DNA from: Pseudomonas sp. ADAK13
GTDB lineage: Bacteria > Pseudomonadota > Gammaproteobacteria > Pseudomonadales > Pseudomonadaceae
Direction of reading: 5' to 3'
NCBI RefSeq assembly: GCF_012935715.1
Contig: NZ_CP052860.1
Location: forward strand, 3,286,001-3,350,000
DNA length: 64,000 nucleotides
Shown: one piece after another, positions 35,775 to 43,097 of the stretch
Numbering within the stretch: the first letter of the stretch is position 1
Layout: the number at the start of each line of letters is the position of its first letter
The notes under the pieces: model-generated
The model's input: the letters and a program-made list of their open reading frames with translations, nothing else
The model's database searches: none
What the model was told of the DNA's origin: nothing
Translations under genes and position numbers: made by a program

Positions 35775-37112
35775 TCAGAAGGAACTTTGCAGCTTGATCC
35801 CGCCGATCAGCGCGTCATCCACCTGGGCCACGGCCCCGGGATGACGGATGTATTGCAGGTTCGGGCGCACCGTCAGCCAGTTCGTGACGTGCACGCCGTA
35901 ATAGAGTTCGGCGCTGTATTCGGTGTGTTGCAGGGGCAGGTAGGCCGGGTCATCGAAGTTGAAGACGGCGCGGGCCTGGTTGCTGGCCTCGGCGTTCTTG
36001 CGATAGGCCGGGTTGACGTGCACCCGCGCCACGGCAAAGCCGATATCGTCCTTCGCGCGGGCGTCGAACAGGCCCTTGTAGACCACGCCGGCCTGCACGT
36101 AGTTATCCACAGCGTTGGTTTTCTTGTCGTGCATCGTGCCGTTGGCGAACACGCTCAGGCCCCGCGAGTGGTCGCTGGCCAGGCTGGTGACTTGCTGCTG
36201 CACGCCCAGCCACACCCCGTGCTTGCTGGAGGCGCTGCGGTAGGCTTCGCCGCTGAGGGCCGCCGGCTGGTCGTTGCGGTCTTTATAGACATCGCTGGCC
36301 TTGGCGCTGCTGTAGTAGTACCCGGCGCGGTATTCGCCGGGCAGGCCGTTGAGCGTGGGGGTCCACACCAGTTCAACCGGGAGCAGGGTGCCCTGGGTGC
36401 CGCTGCCACTGAGCTTGAAGCCATTGCCGCGATCCAGGTTGGACGGGTTCTGTTCATAGGCGCCGACCTGGGCGTAAAGCTCGGGCGTCAGGTGATATTT
36501 GACCCGCAGTGCCCACTGGCTCACCGGCCAGTTGTACCAGATGCTGCCCACCCAGTTGCCGACCTGCGAGCCGCAGAACGCCAGGTTCTGGAAGTCGCAG
36601 GGGAAGCTGTTGAAGTCTTCGCCTTCGCCAAAACGGCCGGCCTTGATGTCGAGCTTCTGGTCGAAGAATTTCTGCTGGTACCACATCTGCGTCAGGCGCC
36701 AGGTCTGGCCGCGCCCCCAGACTTCCTGGGACGAGGTGAACCCGCCCACACGTGGATCGTTGACCCGGTCATTGGTGATGTTGTTGCCGCTGCGCTCGGT
36801 CACCGTCAACTGGAACTCGGCGTCGTGCCAGCCGAGGATTTTCTGCAGGTCCAGGTGCGTGCCCAGGCCGAACTGATCGCTGTAGCGTGCGGTGCGGTCA
36901 TGGTTCGAGCCGCCGTGCAGGTTGCTGCCCATCTCGCCGGTGTAGTCGAATTTGAAGTCGTAGCCCTGTTGAGACAGCGCTGTCCGGGTGCCGCCGAAAT
37001 CACCCAGCATCCACGGTGATTCAGCGTCAAAGGCAGGTGCAGCCTGGGCACAGGTGGCCAGACCGAAAGGCAGCAGCGCAGCGCACAGGCGCAGATTTTG
37101 GAAAGCAGGCAT
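35775..37112 (-). CDS. oprB: Carbohydrate-selective porin OprB
   Basis: Outer-membrane 16-strand porin for glucose and related sugars. It has 445 residues with a Sec signal (LRLCAALLPFGLATCAQA) and a mature start APAFDAESPWMLGDFGGTR typical of OprB. Aromatic girdle strands continue to the C-terminal phenylalanine (IGGIKLQSSF) needed for Bam insertion. ATG 37112 gives the signal peptide; a TTG 6 bp earlier is also in frame. It lies 101 bp ahead of gcd, supplying the dehydrogenase with glucose. A LacI-type palindrome sits 108 bp upstream. Confidence 0.95.
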   Translation of the reverse strand: MPAFQNLRLCAALLPFGLATCAQAAPAFDAESPWMLGDFGGTRTALSQQGYDFKFDYTGEMGSNLHGGSNHDRTARYSDQFGLGTHLDLQKILGWHDAEFQLTVTERSGNNITNDRVNDPRVGGFTSSQEVWGRGQTWRLTQMWYQQKFFDQKLDIKAGRFGEGEDFNSFPCDFQNLAFCGSQVGNWVGSIWYNWPVSQWALRVKYHLTPELYAQVGAYEQNPSNLDRGNGFKLSGSGTQGTLLPVELVWTPTLNGLPGEYRAGYYYSSAKASDVYKDRNDQPAALSGEAYRSASSKHGVWLGVQQQVTSLASDHSRGLSVFANGTMHDKKTNAVDNYVQAGVVYKGLFDARAKDDIGFAVARVHVNPAYRKNAEASNQARAVFNFDDPAYLPLQHTEYSAELYYGVHVTNWLTVRPNLQYIRHPGAVAQVDDALIGGIKLQSSF

Positions 37113-37219
37113 AGGCAAAATGGGGTCTTAATATTTTATGGTTTTGAAACGCAAACAGCGGCCTGGCGCGTTCGCACAAAGGCGCTGGACGCGGGCAGTC
37201 GATGGTTGGATGAGAATGA

Positions 37220-37231
37220 TGAAACGTTTCA
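37220..37231. promoter_or_regulatory. Cra/FruR-type palindromic operator upstream of oprB
   Basis: TGAAACGTTTCA is a perfect 12-bp palindrome of the kind bound by LacI-family sugar regulators; Pseudomonas Cra/FruR recognises a very similar TTAAACGTTTCA. PtxS sites (TGAAACCGGTTTCA) differ by two central bases. Its position 108 bp before oprB fits a promoter-proximal or upstream site. Confidence 0.45.
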
Positions 37232-37508
37232 GTTTGTTACTGACAAGGATAATGCCCCGACGCGGGGAGAGAAAGGGCTAAACGGAAGATGGATTCTTTC
37301 GGATTTGGTAATAGTGGGCTGGGTTGTTGGATTTGGTATCAAACTGTTCATTGGTTTGGGGTTGATAGCGTGGTTATCTGCGTCACCAAAACGGATGGGG
37401 GCGACATGGATGCGAAAGCAACACGGGGTGAACAAGGGGCATATTCGTCATGAGTATCGGCAAGCCTCGTTACCCGAGAATATCCACAAAGGCAGAGGAG
37501 GAAACGAC
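37232..37508. other. AT-rich stretch without a convincing gene
   Basis: GC falls well below the genome norm. The plus frame of the following small gene stays open back to 37098, but no ribosome-binding site precedes the upstream ATGs and the translation shows no family features. A short frame from ATG 37451 (MSIGKPRYPRISTK) overlaps the next start. I see no RNA gene here. Confidence 0.4.
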
Positions 37509-37793
37509 TTGGAAAAGCGTATTGATACGATTGAAAAAGCACTCCCTGATATACGTGATCGGCTTTCGCGAGTAGAGACGAAGCTCGATGGCATAAAAGA
37601 ACAGATGGTGACCAAGGCTGACCTGATCGCCACAAGGGCCGACTTTCGTGAAGACACATCAGGGCTGCGTCTTGAGATCTCCAATTTCAGGACAGACATG
37701 CAATCAATGGAAACCCGTGTCCTCAAATGGTTTGTCGGAACCGCTGGCGTTCTGTCTGCCATTGCATTTGGCGTCGCTCGACTTGTCCACTGA
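37509..37793 (+). CDS. Small coiled-coil protein with C-terminal membrane anchor
   Basis: A 94-residue protein: a heptad-rich coiled coil (EKRIDTIEKALPDIRDRLSRVETKLDGIKEQ in pieces), a second amphipathic stretch, and a C-terminal helix WFVGTAGVLSAIAFGVARLV. TTG 37509 is chosen because GAGGAGG (37494-37500) is 8 nt upstream, the strongest SD nearby; in-frame ATGs at 37395 and 37410 have none. Similar tail-anchored coiled-coil proteins occur singly in many Pseudomonas genomes and in phages. Function unknown. Confidence 0.65.
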   Translation: MEKRIDTIEKALPDIRDRLSRVETKLDGIKEQMVTKADLIATRADFREDTSGLRLEISNFRTDMQSMETRVLKWFVGTAGVLSAIAFGVARLVH

Positions 37794-37837
37794 CGCTTTC
37801 CTTTTGAAGCCGGGCTCCCTGCCGGGCTTTTTGGTTG

Positions 37838-39088
37838 CTAAGCCAACTTCACCAAACACCCCTCAAGAATATCCAGCCCTTCCTCCAGCACTGCCGCCTC
37901 AATGGTCAACGGCGCCAGCAGCCGAATGATGTGCCGCGATTTGCCACTGGGCATCAGCAGCAAACCCGCGTCGCGAGCGAGGGCCAGCAGTTGGGTGAGT
38001 TGTTGTGGCGCCGGGCTGCCGTCGGCATTGGCCAGCTCGATGCCGCGCATGGCACCGACACCCGTCAATCGACCGAGATACGGGGAGAGTTTTTTCGAAC
38101 GCCACGCTTCATATCGGCTGACGATGGCTTCTTCCTGTTGCGCGCCCCAATTTTGCAGGTGCTCGTCAGTCATTTCATCCAGGGTGGCCAACGCCGCCGC
38201 GCAGGCGATAGGGTTGCCGGAGTAGGTGCCGCCCAGGCCGCCTTTGGGCAGGTTGTCGAGCAACGATTTGCGCCCGACCACCGCGCCCAGTGGTACGCCG
38301 CCGGCGATGCTTTTGCCCAGTAGGATCAGGTCCGGCTCGATGCCCAGGCGAGAGAAGGCAAAACGCTGGCCGGTACGACCGAAGCCGGACTGGATTTCAT
38401 CGGCAATCAGCAGGATGTTTTTCTCGTCGCAGAAGCGTCGCAGGGCCTGGGCGAATTCCACGTCCAGGGTCAGGAAGCCGCCTTCACCCTGCACCGGCTC
38501 GATGATGAAACACGCCACATCGTTGACGTCGATTTCCACGCTGAACAGCCGGTCCATCGCCTTGAGTGCTTCGTTGCAGGTCACGCCGTTGTCGCGGCTG
38601 GGGTAGGGCAGATGGAACACCGGCCCCGGCAGCACGCCGACTTTTTGCTTGTAGGGCGCGACCTTGCCATTGAGGTTCAAGGTGGCCAGTGTGCGCCCGT
38701 GAAACGCACCGTCAAAGGCAATCACAGCGGTCCGGCCCGTGGCGCCCCGGACTATTTTCAAGGCGTTTTCCGCAGCTTCCGCCCCACTGTTGGTGAGCAT
38801 GCCGCTGACTGGGTAATCCACCGGGATGAAGGCAGTGAGGCGATCCATCAGTTCGATGTACGGCGCGTGAGGCACAGCGTTGAAGGCGTAGTGGGTGAGC
38901 TTGGTCGCCTGCTCGCGAATCGCCTCGACCACACGCGGGTTGCAGTGGCCGAGGTTGAGCACGCCGATGCCGCCGATGAAATCGATGAAGCGCTTGCCGG
39001 TGGTGTCCCAGACTTCGGCGTTCTTGCCATGGCTGAGGCTGATGGGGTGGACGATGGAAATCGACTGGCTGATGGTTTCGCGGCTCAT
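37838..39088 (-). CDS. 2-aminoadipate transaminase (class III aminotransferase)
   Basis: A 416-residue PLP enzyme. Motifs: IGGIGVLNLGHCNP, TNSGAEAAENALK, FIIEPVQGEGGF, LLIADEIQSGFGRTG and the PLP lysine in LLGKSIAGGVPLGAVVG. The start MSRETISQSISIVHPISLSHGKNAEVWDT (read in pieces) and the length closely resemble, from memory, the P. putida L-2-aminoadipate transaminase (PP_4108) of D-lysine catabolism, giving 2-oxoadipate; a GABA transaminase label is the common alternative. ATG 39088 is chosen to match that start. A LysR gene lies upstream on the same strand. Confidence 0.85.
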   Translation of the reverse strand: MSRETISQSISIVHPISLSHGKNAEVWDTTGKRFIDFIGGIGVLNLGHCNPRVVEAIREQATKLTHYAFNAVPHAPYIELMDRLTAFIPVDYPVSGMLTNSGAEAAENALKIVRGATGRTAVIAFDGAFHGRTLATLNLNGKVAPYKQKVGVLPGPVFHLPYPSRDNGVTCNEALKAMDRLFSVEIDVNDVACFIIEPVQGEGGFLTLDVEFAQALRRFCDEKNILLIADEIQSGFGRTGQRFAFSRLGIEPDLILLGKSIAGGVPLGAVVGRKSLLDNLPKGGLGGTYSGNPIACAAALATLDEMTDEHLQNWGAQQEEAIVSRYEAWRSKKLSPYLGRLTGVGAMRGIELANADGSPAPQQLTQLLALARDAGLLLMPSGKSRHIIRLLAPLTIEAAVLEEGLDILEGCLVKLA

Positions 39089-39177
39089 GGATCCGGGACT
39101 CAAGAAGGGGATGCGTCCTTTTATCTAAGCCGTGAGCCGCCTCGCCCCGCAAACGAAATAAAGTCGCCGGGTCATTA

Positions 39178-40071
39178 TTAAAAGTCGGGATGTGCTGTGG
39201 CGTACTCCACCATCCAGTTCAAAAACGCCTTCACTTTCGGGATCTCCCCGGCATGTTCGGCGTGGGCGATAAAGTGCGCGCCGGCGCTGGGCATCGTGTA
39301 GTCCCAGGGGATCATCAGGCTGCCGTTCGCCAATTCCTCGGCCACCAGGTACTGCGGCACCAACGCCACGCCATACCCGGATTGCGCCGCGCGGATGCAC
39401 ATGTAGAACGTGTCAAAACGCGGCCCGTGGTAGCTGTTCTGCGAGTGCAGGCCTTGTTCCAGAAACCACGCGTGCCAGGCCTCGGGACGCGAGGTGCATT
39501 GCAGCAACGTGTGGCGGGAGGAGGCGTCGCTGCCGGCGGCGACAAACCCGGGGGCGCACACCGGCACCACGGCTTCGCGAAACAACTCGATGCAGGTCGC
39601 CCCCGGCCACGATCCCTGGCCGAAGAAAAACGCGATATCCGCCTTGGCCTGCAACACGTCGAAGGGCTCCAGTTCGTTGCGCACGTCCAGGTGGATAGTG
39701 GGATGGCGCGCAGCGAAGTCCTTGAGCTTGGGCACCAGCCAGCGGTCACCGAAGGTCGGCTGGGTGGCGATCCGCAGCACTTCGGTCTCGCCACCGTAGG
39801 TCAGGATGTAGCGGCTGGAAATATCCACCTGGTTCAGGATCTTGCGCACTTCTTCCAGGTACAGCGAGCCCGCCGGCGACAGGTACAAACGCTGGCGAAC
39901 CCGCTGGAACAGCGGATGGCAGAGCATCTCTTCCAGCTGCGCCACCTGTTTGCTCACCGCACTCTGGGTCAGGTGCAGTTCTTCGGCGGCGCGGGTGAAA
40001 CTCAGGTGGCGGGCGGCGGCTTCGAAGCACTGCAGGGCCGTCATCGAAGGGGTCAAGCGTTTGGATATCAC
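39178..40071 (-). CDS. LysR-family regulator (GcvA-like)
   Basis: A 297-residue LysR protein. N-terminal winged helix LSFTRAAEELHLTQSAVSKQVAQLEEML, then the periplasmic-binding-protein-like effector domain (LRIATQPTFGDRWLVPKLKDFAARHPTI). The opening ALQCFEAAARHLSF is typical of the GcvA/AmpR subgroup. It lies 89 bp upstream of the aminoadipate transaminase and divergent from the amino-acid-binding protein, so either or both may be its targets. Confidence 0.88.
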   Translation of the reverse strand: MISKRLTPSMTALQCFEAAARHLSFTRAAEELHLTQSAVSKQVAQLEEMLCHPLFQRVRQRLYLSPAGSLYLEEVRKILNQVDISSRYILTYGGETEVLRIATQPTFGDRWLVPKLKDFAARHPTIHLDVRNELEPFDVLQAKADIAFFFGQGSWPGATCIELFREAVVPVCAPGFVAAGSDASSRHTLLQCTSRPEAWHAWFLEQGLHSQNSYHGPRFDTFYMCIRAAQSGYGVALVPQYLVAEELANGSLMIPWDYTMPSAGAHFIAHAEHAGEIPKVKAFLNWMVEYATAHPDF

Positions 40072-40239
40072 GGGATCGCAGATCCTTTTAAATAGCCGAG
40101 TTCATTCCAAATCGGAAGGAGCCTAAGCCTAAACGTCGTTTGTGGCCAAGGTGTAAAGCCGTTGATACTGACCGGCAACACTATAAACCGGCGCGGGTTT
40201 TTGGCGCCGAATAATAAAGATCGACAGGGAGTGCCTTGC

Positions 40240-41268
40240 ATGAAGAACGTGAAATCCACTTTGGCGGCATTCACCGCCGCCGCCGTATTGGGCCTGACCG
40301 GGACTGCTCACGCAGGGGCGACCCTGGACGCGATCCAGAAGAAAGGGTTTATCCAGTGCGGCGTCAGCGACGGCTTGCCGGGCTTCGGCGTGCCGGACGC
40401 CAATGGCAAGATGACCGGCATCGATGTGGACGTGTGCCACGCCGTCGCCGCCGCGCTGTTCGGTGATGCGTCGAAAGTGAAGTTCAGCCAGTTGACCGCC
40501 AAGGAGCGGTTCACTGCGCTGCAGTCCGGCGAGATCGACCTGATTTCCCGTAACACCACCTGGACCAGTTCCCGCGACGCCGGCATGGGCATGGTGTTCA
40601 CTGGCGTAACCTACTACGACGGCATCGGGTTTCTGGTGAACACCAAACTCGGCGTGAAGAGTGCCAAGGACCTGGACGGCGCGACCATCTGCATCCAGGC
40701 CGGTACCACCACCGAGCTGAACGTCTCGGACTACTTCCGCTCCAACGGCCTGAAGTACACGCCGATCACCTTCGACACCGCCGACGAAAGCGCCAAGGGC
40801 CTCGAAGCCGGCCGCTGCGACGTGCTCACCACTGACCAGTCGGGCCTGTACGCCCAGCGGATCAAGATGGCTCACCCGGATGAGTTCGTCGTATTGCCGG
40901 AAGTCATTTCCAAGGAGCCGCTGGGGCCACTGGTGCGTAAAGGCGATGACGAGTGGTTCAGCATCGTCAAGTGGACCTTGTTCGCCATGCTCAATGCCGA
41001 GGAAATGGGCATCACCTCGCAGAACGTCGAGGAGCAGGCCAAGTCCAGCAAGAACCCGGACGTCGCCCGCCTGCTGGGTGCAGACGGTGACTACGGCAAG
41101 GACCTGAAACTGCGCAAGGACTGGGTGGTGCAGATCGTCAAGCAAGTGGGCAACTACAGCGAAGTGTTCGAGCGCAATATCGGCCAGGGTAGCGTGCTGA
41201 AGATCAAGCGTGGTCTGAACGCCTTGTGGAGTAACGGCGGGATCCAGTACGCGCCGCCGGTTCGTTGA
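40240..41268 (+). CDS. Periplasmic amino-acid-binding protein (AapJ-like)
   Basis: A 342-residue substrate-binding protein with a Sec signal (MKNVKSTLAAFTAAAVLGLTGTAHA) and mature start GATLDAIQKKGFIQCGVSDG. Family 3 features: GIDVDVCHAVAAALFGD, LTAKERFTALQSGEIDLI, RNTTWTSSRD. It resembles AapJ/BztA general L-amino-acid binders. No permease or ATPase gene is adjacent, so it is an orphan that must feed a transporter encoded elsewhere. Start 40240 gives the signal peptide and has CAGGGAG upstream. Confidence 0.9.
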   Translation: MKNVKSTLAAFTAAAVLGLTGTAHAGATLDAIQKKGFIQCGVSDGLPGFGVPDANGKMTGIDVDVCHAVAAALFGDASKVKFSQLTAKERFTALQSGEIDLISRNTTWTSSRDAGMGMVFTGVTYYDGIGFLVNTKLGVKSAKDLDGATICIQAGTTTELNVSDYFRSNGLKYTPITFDTADESAKGLEAGRCDVLTTDQSGLYAQRIKMAHPDEFVVLPEVISKEPLGPLVRKGDDEWFSIVKWTLFAMLNAEEMGITSQNVEEQAKSSKNPDVARLLGADGDYGKDLKLRKDWVVQIVKQVGNYSEVFERNIGQGSVLKIKRGLNALWSNGGIQYAPPVR

Positions 41269-41272
41269 GGCG

Positions 41273-42286
41273 TCACGAAGACACGGTGTCTTTACCCGCC
41301 GCCTTGGAGCGATACAACGCCTGATCGGCCCTGGCCATCAGGCTTGTGGTTGACTCATCGGTGCGCCGTTCCACCACGCCCTGGCTCAACGTCACCTTGA
41401 AGCTGCCCACGGCGGGCAGCGCCTTGAGTGCCGTGCGCAACTGCTCGGCCAGTTCCCGGGCAGTTTCCAGCGTGCTTTTGGGGGCGATCACCATAAACTC
41501 ATCGCCTCCCCAGCGTGCCAGCAAGTCGCCGGGACGCAGGCAGGCTTCGAGGCATTCCACTACATGCACCAGGGCTTCATCGCCGACGGCGTGGCCGTGC
41601 TGGTCGTTGATGGGTTTGAAGTCATCAATGTCCATGGCGATCAGCGACAGCGGCAGGCGAAACCGTTGGGCCCGATCGCATTCTTCCACCAGGGCCCGCT
41701 CCAGGCGGTAACGATTGGCCACACGGGTCAGGGCGTCGCGTTCGGCCAGGGAGCGGTTTTCATCCAGTTGCAACTGCAGTTGTTGATTGACCCGCGACAG
41801 CTCGCGCGTGCGCTCGGCCACCAGGGCTTCCAGGGATTGGTTACGTCGCTCCAGCTGTTCGATGGACTGCTTGCGTGCCTGGATGCTGCGGTGGGCGCCG
41901 AGCATACGGGCCACCGAGCCATCATCGTTACGTGCAATCACGTAGCCCCGGTCTTCTATCCACAGGTAGGAGCCGTCTTTCTTGCGGCAGCGATATTCGG
42001 CTTGATAGTGAGTGGTGCGGCGGTTGATGTAGTCATCAAACAGCACCATCACATTCGGATAGTCCTCGGGGTGAATCACGTTTTCCCAGGTAAACACGCT
42101 GTTTTCCAGGGAGTGATGGGCGTAGCCGAGCATTTCGTACCAGCCGGGGTTGCGGTAGACGAACCCGGTGTTGGCGTTCCAGTCCCAGATCCCGTCGCTG
42201 ACCAACTCCATGATTGCGTGCAGCATGTCGGCGTTAAGGTCGCAAAAGTCTTTCCTTGACGGTCCGCTGGCGGATGTATCGTCCAT
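41273..42286 (-). CDS. PAS-domain diguanylate cyclase
   Basis: A 337-residue cytoplasmic enzyme making c-di-GMP from GTP. A PAS fold with PAC motif (YRNPGWYEMLGY, YRCRKKDGSYLWIEDRG) covers about 25-150, a coiled coil (ELSRVNQQLQLQLDENRSL) links it to GGDEF. The active site RWGGDEFMV is intact, and the inhibitory I-site RPGD lies five residues before it, so product feedback is expected. ATG 42286 follows GGGAG. Convergent with the amino-acid-binding gene (4 bp apart). No membrane segment; the PAS ligand is unknown. Confidence 0.92.
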   Translation of the reverse strand: MDDTSASGPSRKDFCDLNADMLHAIMELVSDGIWDWNANTGFVYRNPGWYEMLGYAHHSLENSVFTWENVIHPEDYPNVMVLFDDYINRRTTHYQAEYRCRKKDGSYLWIEDRGYVIARNDDGSVARMLGAHRSIQARKQSIEQLERRNQSLEALVAERTRELSRVNQQLQLQLDENRSLAERDALTRVANRYRLERALVEECDRAQRFRLPLSLIAMDIDDFKPINDQHGHAVGDEALVHVVECLEACLRPGDLLARWGGDEFMVIAPKSTLETARELAEQLRTALKALPAVGSFKVTLSQGVVERRTDESTTSLMARADQALYRSKAAGKDTVSS

Positions 42287-42410
42287 TGCGCACTCCCTGC
42301 GTGGACTGGCCCCCATGGCCAGCCTAAGTTGACGCCGATACTCCGTGGCTGGCGGTACTGTACAACGGCGCTTTGGCGCTTAGAAGGGGGGCTTTGGTCT
42401 AGGCTGGAAG

Positions 42411-42432
42411 GTGGCTATGAGCCACTATTTTT
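42411..42432 (+). terminator. Terminator-like hairpin with no plus-strand gene before it
   Basis: GTGGCT-ATG-AGCCAC (42411-42425) followed by TATTTTTTG is a textbook rho-independent shape on the plus strand. Both neighbouring genes are on the minus strand, so it may be a relic or may stop antisense transcription. Confidence 0.4.
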
Positions 42433-42468
42433 TGCTGTTTAGTCTGTAGTTCTACGAACTGGCAGTGT

Positions 42469-42777
42469 TCAAATTATTGCCGGCGCTGCGTCCGGATTCG
42501 GCACAAGACGCACTTCAACCCGTTGCCCCAACGCTCGTGCTGCGCTTGCCAGGGTGGCAAGTGTCATGCCTGCATCGTTCTGATCCAGGGCTCTGTCCAC
42601 TGCCGTACGACTGGTGTGCATACGCTCAGCCAGTGCCTTTTTGCTGATGTGCTGGGCTTTCATGGCCTCTGCCAGTTGCCAGGCGATCACTCGCTTCAGC
42701 GCTGCGGCGGAAACCTCCTCAATGAGTCCTTGTTCGTTAAGGAATTCATCAAAGTCGGAACCGATATGTTTTTTCAT
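42469..42777 (-). CDS. XRE-family antitoxin (HigA-like)
   Basis: A 102-residue DNA-binding protein with helix-turn-helix AEAMKAQHISKKALAERMHTSRTAVDRAL near residues 45-75. It begins MKKHIGSDFDEFLNEQG, typical of antitoxins paired with phage-Gp49/HigB-like toxins. Start 42777 has AGGA upstream and overlaps the stop of the toxin remnant (ATGA). The antitoxin is complete while its toxin is not; see the next entry. It probably still autorepresses its promoter. Confidence 0.82.
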   Translation of the reverse strand: MKKHIGSDFDEFLNEQGLIEEVSAAALKRVIAWQLAEAMKAQHISKKALAERMHTSRTAVDRALDQNDAGMTLATLASAARALGQRVEVRLVPNPDAAPAII

Positions 42778-42902
42778 GAATTGTTCCTCAAAGTTTGGCT
42801 TTGCGTCGCTTTGGGCAGTTCCATCAACCACTCACGAACAGGCTCATTTCCGGCATCTGTGCGAAAAAAACTTACGTTTAGTACAAGAGGAATGTCGTTC
42901 AC
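42774..42902 (-). pseudogene. HigB/RelE-like toxin remnant with internal deletion
   Basis: A 42-codon frame from GTG 42902. It begins like HigB-type toxins (SFFRTDAGNEPVREWLMELPK) and then changes to ATQSQTLRNNS. In another frame the same DNA (minus strand, from about 42810) reads RRKAKL-stop, the usual basic end of these toxins. The middle of a toxin of about 100 residues has therefore been deleted at about 42810 with a frame change. The RNase core is gone. Confidence 0.7.
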
Positions 42903-43097
42903 AGGCGAGTGTACCAAAAAAGGTTCATCTGACAATCGGCGATTAAAGAGGCTTTTTTCGAAAAAGCCGACCAAAGCGTCGCACGTTGTTCTGTGAGCGA
43001 AAGGGACTGAAATATTGCCAAAAATGGCGCGAGAAACTGCGTGTTAAGCAGCTTCCTCAAATTACATGGGAAGGTTGTTTGGCATGAGTAGGAAAGC

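Noticed and set aside
37098..37793. 231-residue version of the coiled-coil protein starting upstream
   Set aside because: The extra N-terminal part has no SD, no family features and lies over the oprB leader; TTG 37509 has a strong SD.
42811..43097. Small minus-strand frames upstream of the toxin remnant
   Set aside because: They run through a perfect hairpin (42950-42968) and have no SD or recognisable product.
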